Source: Chrysomallon squamiferum (lineage: Eukaryota > Mollusca > Gastropoda > Neomphalida > Peltospiridae). Taken from it: a stretch of 62,230 nt of DNA. Numbering within the stretch: position 1 is the first letter of the stretch; the number at the start of each line of letters is the position of its first letter. The position numbers and the translations under genes were made by a program. The notes beneath the pieces are model-generated. The model ran no database searches, was not told the DNA's origin, and was given only the letters and a program-made list of their open reading frames with translations. The DNA lies in contig CM022675.1 of the NCBI GenBank assembly GCA_012295275.1, positions 1,513,695 through 1,575,924 of the forward strand, given 5' to 3'. This document shows, piece by piece, positions 57,780-62,230 of this stretch.

Positions 57780-58125
57780 TTAATTTTATTATAAGTATAA
57801 AAGTATGTCAGTACCCATAACGTTTATCTAAGATTTAGTTATATTATAAGTATAAAAGTGTAAACAGTTTTAGTTTTATTTTAAGTGTAAAACTGTCAAT
57901 ATTTCTAATGTTTATGTAATATTTAATTCATTATGAGTATACAATTATGTCAGTATCTCTAATGTTTATGTAATATTTAGTTTTATTTTAAGTGTAAAAC
58001 TATGTCAATATTTCTAATGTGTATGTAATATTTAGTTTTATTTTAAGTTTAAAACTATGTCAGTACTTCTAATATTTATGTAACATTTAGATTTATTTTA
58101 AGTGTAAAACTATGTCAGTACAATG
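57780..58125 (+). repeat. Minisatellite, about 55-bp unit (block 3)
   Basis: Six or so units as at 4516 and 33545. Confidence 0.9.
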
Positions 58126-58433
58126 TCAGGAGTTATATATAATACGATTTCGCTTTTTAAGCCATTCACATCGAAATGAATGCACGAAATAAAAAAGAGT
58201 TAATGGAAAATCAATGTACTGTATATTAAACAGTAACTGTCAGTTTTGTTGATGTTAATATACTGTAGAAAATAAATAGTTGTGTGTATATTTGTGTTTG
58301 TGTGTATGTTTTTTTTGTTTTTTGTTTTTTTCTTCTTTCTAATTTATTTCGTTTTCTTTATCTGTTCTTCTTTGTGTGGACATTAGCAGCATGTCGAAGT
58401 CAAATTCGAGGCGTTACATATCCAAATTTATCA

Positions 58434-58438
58434 TTCTT

Positions 58439-58520
<82 letters not shown>
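58434..58520 (+). repeat. TTC array running into a TTA array
   Basis: About 11 TTC units then about 17 TTA units. Confidence 0.95.
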
Positions 58521-58522
<2 letters not shown>

Positions 58523-58862
58523 ATATATTTCGTATTAAAACGAAACATTAATAGTTATCATGACAACAAAATGAACACAAATAAGATACACGGACAGATA
58601 TATTGACTGGAAGCTGAAAGCAGAGAAAAAAGTGCGTTAACACTAACAAAATATCACACAAGTAAATACACAGCAAATACAAAAATAAATAATTAAAATA
58701 TCAAATTATACGAAACGACAATTAGGTAGAGAAACAAACATATGTAGGGAAAAACAGAACGAGAACTGTGTAAGTGAGGACAAAGCTTCTTTTCTGAGTG
58801 TCACAAGAAACAAGGTAGGCTCACGTAAACATTTCAGTGAATATGTTTGTACCCATTTGAAT

Positions 58863-59590
58863 GCATTACTACTACTACTACTACTACTACAACAACAACT
58901 ACTACTACTACTACTACTACTACTAATAATAATAATAATAATAATAACAATAATAATAATACTATTATTATTATTATTTCTATGCCTTCTGTTACTACTT
59001 CTACTACAACTACTACTATTACTAGTACTACTTCTACTACTACTAATACTACTATTACGATTGATTCTAACACTAACGTTAATACTAATACTCATTTAGG
59101 TCCGTCAATATATGATAACAAATGTTTGTTTAAAAGGCATTTTCTGTTTGTTTTGTTTCTTAAAGTAGAGAATAATTTATCATAAATCAAACTGAAATAC
59201 ATTGAAATCTGCATCCGCGGACATATCTGTAATACTTTATCTTGAGACTGTCCTCCACAATGTCTTCCATTATACGTGTAAAGTCTGTGTCACAGTCTTT
59301 GTTTTTAACTCGTCTCCTAAGTCGTTGTTTAGTCATGTATGACTATATCCAGTAGTGCTAGCTCTAGTAGTTGTAGTAGGAGTAGAAGTAATGACAGAAC
59401 ATTCATAGATGTAGTAGATATAACAGCAAAAATAGTAATTGTAATAGATGTATTAATAACAGGAGTAATAGAAAATAAAGTGTTATCATCATTATTATTA
59501 TTATTATTATCGGTAGTAGTAGTAGTAAGAGTAGTAGCAGCAATAGTAGTAGTGGTAGTGGTAGTAGTAGTAATAGTAGTAGTAGTATTT
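58863..59590 (+). repeat. Inverted trinucleotide arms (ACT then GTA), block 3
   Basis: ACT arm at 58863-59095 and GTA arm at about 59345-59590, with a conserved spacer between them. Confidence 0.8.
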
Positions 59591-59734
59591 GTATTTATTA
59601 ATTTATTTGTTTAGAGACACGCCCCATATGATGGGCATTATATAAATGTGATCCTGGAGTTTCATTGAAATCACTTAGATTGTATGAGGTCTGTCGCCCA
59701 TGTATATTATACTGTCAATGTATGATTACTTCTT

Positions 59735-60045
59735 TAGTGTCCACTTTCTGTAAATATACATGCACATTACTTCAGTTAGTGTAATTTGTAAAACTACTTT
59801 AGTGTCCAATTTCTGTAAATGCATATGTACATTACTTCAGTCAGTGTAATTTGTAAAACTACTTTAGTGTCCAATTTCTGTAAATGCATACGTACATTAA
59901 TTCAGTCAGTGTAATTTGTAAAACTACTTTAATGTACACTTTCTGTAAATACATGTGTACATTACTTCAGTCAGTGTAATTTGTATAACTTCTTTAGTTT
60001 CCACTTTCTGTAAATACATATGTACATTACTTCAGTCAGTGTGTT
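59735..60045 (+). repeat. Minisatellite, about 65-bp unit, five copies (upstream of gene 3)
   Basis: Same unit as upstream of gene 2. The junction at about 59710 cuts directly from the GTA-arm block into this array. Confidence 0.9.
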
Positions 60046-60059
60046 TGTACAGTTTCACG

Positions 60060-60755
60060 ACGTGCGTATACAAGGACATCTGTAAATGTATCTGTTATAA
60101 TGTAATGATATTTTCACGTTACTATATATTCGTGAAGTGAATCCAAGATCATCTGGCGTCTTTTTCATCTGATTTAAACTCATTTATGGGTTCTGATTTA
60201 CCTCATGAAATAGCAAACGTATGCAAATCATCTTAAAAGCTATTTTGAAGACTAACTATCTGATCATAAGACATCAACTGAGGACCTCTATTAACTTTGA
60301 TTTCTCGATTGGTCCATACACTCACCACTGCACCTCGGCTTGTTTAACTTCAACAGTGACTGTACCAGCTATTACATAGCAATCAAATTAGAACATTGGG
60401 TACTGGGTCAGTTTTGCGGAAATTTTCCAGACTTTTGTTTGTACTATTTTTTGTTTATATATGTATGTTTGTAAGTACCTATGTATTAATGCATATTGGT
60501 GGGTACAAAACATAAATTTATAAAACTACGATGTTAAGAAAAAATGTGATTCATAACAGTTAATGATTATGTTAATACTCTTTTGTTTTATGACGTATCT
60601 TTGATTATCACAAAGCACCTATATTTCACGGGTACACACAGACACACACGCACTACTATTCATAAAATGTCTCATCATAGGTATTTATTTATTTATTTAT
60701 TTTTAATTTATTAGTTTGTTTGTTTGTTTGTTCATTTATTTAATCTTCTTTTCAG
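60060..60755 (+). promoter_or_regulatory. Conserved segment upstream of gene 3; possible promoter and 5' leader
   Basis: Counterpart of 39000-39679, with the octamer ATGCAAAT at 60221-60228 and GATTGG at 60307-60312 retained. Low-confidence promoter call. Confidence 0.25.
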
Positions 60756-60819
60756 TATAAAGTAAAGATGTGGATATCATTCGTCTATCTGATACTTCTA
60801 AGTTGTTCCATCACTCTAG
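60756..60819 (+). CDS. Gene 3 exon 1: signal peptide
   Basis: TTTTCAG acceptor and ATG at 60768. Two to three residues differ from genes 1 and 2. Confidence 0.81.
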
Positions 60820-61322
60820 GTAACTTTATTTTCGTCTCTGTTTCTTTATAGAAATTATGTATGTGTCTGTTGTCACAAAAAGAAGGACAATTTGAAAATA
60901 GATAGTTCACAGAGTGGAAAAAAAATTTTAAAAAAAATACATCATTCAAATTATAACATTAATATTTTAGAAACGATTCCTTTAAATGACGATATATATT
61001 TTTTTTTGTTCTGCCTAGTTAAATAGGGTTAAGAACAAGACGACTTCAGTAATTAAATACGATATATATATATATATATATATATCATCTGAAGAGTGAA
61101 ATCATTTAAGAAAACTACATAATTCAGATAAATGAAAGAAAATAATTATTAATGTTTCTAAATAAATAAATAAATAAATAAGAAACAAAACAAATTTGAA
61201 ACAAAAATTTTGGTGACTGTATAATATCGATATGCTGCTTTCTTTATTTCATACTGGTCAAAGCAGTTGTCATGTCTAGTGGTTATCTCCACATTATTCT
61301 TCCTAATGTCTATTCTCTTCTA

Positions 61323-61378
<56 letters not shown>

Positions 61379-61519
61379 CTTCTATCTTTATTGGAATTTA
61401 AAGTAAAATCTGTCACCATATATATTGTTTTCTTTCTTTTATTTAATAACAGTTTTCAGTCATGAAAGATATACTATGTTAAAAGGTTGTACTTGTTTAT
61501 TAATCTTTGTACTGTTGTC

Positions 61520-61560
<41 letters not shown>

Positions 61561-62037
61561 ACAATATATTTGTCTGATTTATTCACAATTTTCAGTTATG
61601 AAAGTTAAGTTCTAAAATGTTGTACATGTTCATAGGTGATGAGTACTTCGACTGCAGACGACAGGGTCAGGATTGTGCTAATAATAAAACTTGTCAAAAT
61701 GACGGCACTTGTGACTGTGGAAATGACTACACTGGCTACAACTGTGAGCTGGAGACAAGTTAGTATTGTAATTCTAATATGTTAAGTGTGGGTAACTGCA
61801 ATGATATCTTCGAAAAACAACAAGAAGATATAGATAGTTTTGTTGTTGTTTTTTTTATTTATTTTCATATCATGACAGATACGAAATTTGTGTTTTCAGG
61901 TTTGAGTGGTTCACGTCCGTGTACCAGTCAGACTGACTCTTGTGGCTCTGATGGAGATATCTGTTACAATGATAATGGAAATAAGGCGTGTTTCTGTCCA
62001 CCTGATTTCTATGGTGACCACTGTGAAAACAAAAGAT
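60756..62037 (+). CDS. Gene 3: EGF-ZP-SRCR family member, first three exons only (cut by window end)
   Basis: Coding exons 60768-60819 (MWISFVYLILLSCSITLG), 61636-61758 (EGF 1) and 61900-62037 (EGF 2). Phases and lengths match genes 1 and 2 exactly. The exon 2 acceptor is CATAG instead of TACAG and its donor is GTTAGT. EGF 2 has Asp for Gly at two places (GSDGD and PPDFYG), one of them at a usually conserved EGF glycine. The ZP and SRCR exons would lie beyond the window, so completeness cannot be judged. Confidence 0.8.
61329..61378 (+). repeat. (TTA)n array, gene 3 intron 1
   Basis: About 16 units. A second TTA array follows at 61522-61560 between the duplicated acceptor-like segments. Confidence 0.92.
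61636..61758 (+). CDS. Gene 3 exon 2: EGF-like domain 1
   Basis: GDEYFDCRRQGQDC and on. Six cysteines. Phase 1 on both sides. Confidence 0.82.
61900..62037 (+). CDS. Gene 3 exon 3: EGF-like domain 2
   Basis: SRPCTSQTDSC to CFCPPDFYGDHC. GTGAGT donor. Last exon in the window. Confidence 0.85.
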
Positions 62038-62137
62038 GTGAGTAATTAATTCTACTTAACAAAATAATACATATTTTTATATCTTACACTGTTTTTATGT
62101 ACCAATGCACGGTAGATGATATTCTAGTTGTTTTCAG

Positions 62138-62168
62138 TTTGCTCTTTTATTATATATATATGTATATA

Positions 62169-62204
<36 letters not shown>

Positions 62205-62215
62205 TATATAAATGT
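62138..62215 (+). repeat. TA and GTAT repeats, gene 3 intron 3
   Basis: Short TA runs and about 7 TATG units at the window edge. Confidence 0.85.
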
Positions 62216-62230
62216 GTATGCGTTTATATT

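Overview
The window is animal nuclear DNA: AT-rich, split-gene, and crowded with very long microsatellites (TTA, AAT, TA, GA, TG), minisatellites and large duplicated blocks. Tc1-type transposase debris, a tRNA-like short repeat and an invertebrate-style ZP/SRCR/EGF gene family fit a lophotrochozoan. The repeat style suggests a mollusc, perhaps a cephalopod; that is inference, not something the sequence proves.

The main content is a tandem array of at least three plus-strand genes of one family. Gene 1 (8270-18121) has 19 coding exons that join without a break into 885 codons. Gene 2 (39680-49649) has the same 19 exons but carries a 1-base frameshift in exon 13. Gene 3 (from 60756) is cut by the window edge after exon 3. 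The ORFs visible in the raw sequence are fragments of these exons; the genes were rebuilt by hand from splice sites, reading frame and comparison of the copies. The predicted protein is a type I membrane protein: signal peptide, two EGF-like domains, ZP-N, first part of ZP-C, a short linker, four SRCR domains, the rest of ZP-C, a furin-type site (RKRR), a hydrophobic patch, a transmembrane helix and a 7-residue basic tail. The SRCR block therefore sits inside the ZP-C domain. It is carried on exons bounded by phase-1 introns, so skipping exons 7-15 would give an uninterrupted ZP module. This nested design in a tandem array is the most striking thing in the window.

Layout: 1-5275 is a repeat block (trinucleotide arms, a signal-peptide-like element, TG and TTA arrays, a 55-bp minisatellite). 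5275-6900 is a second copy of its start, broken by a Tc1 fragment that runs into a 690-bp GA array. Gene 1 follows. 18122-24530 is its 3' UTR and downstream block, including a possible two-exon small secreted protein and a tRNA-like repeat. After a 200-N gap, 24731-29845 is the only largely unique part, holding a minus-strand RhoGAP terminal exon with a presumed long 3' UTR. 29845-39679 is a rearranged copy of the blocks, leading into gene 2. 49650-56215 repeats the downstream block of gene 1 almost exactly. 56215-60755 repeats the upstream block and leads to gene 3.

The gene copies diverge unevenly. Gene 2 resembles gene 1 closely from about exon 12 to the end and beyond, but resembles gene 3 in its promoter side, intron 1 and the EGF exons. 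This suggests recombination or gene conversion within the array. All functional statements (matrix or cell-surface recognition protein) are inference from domain families.
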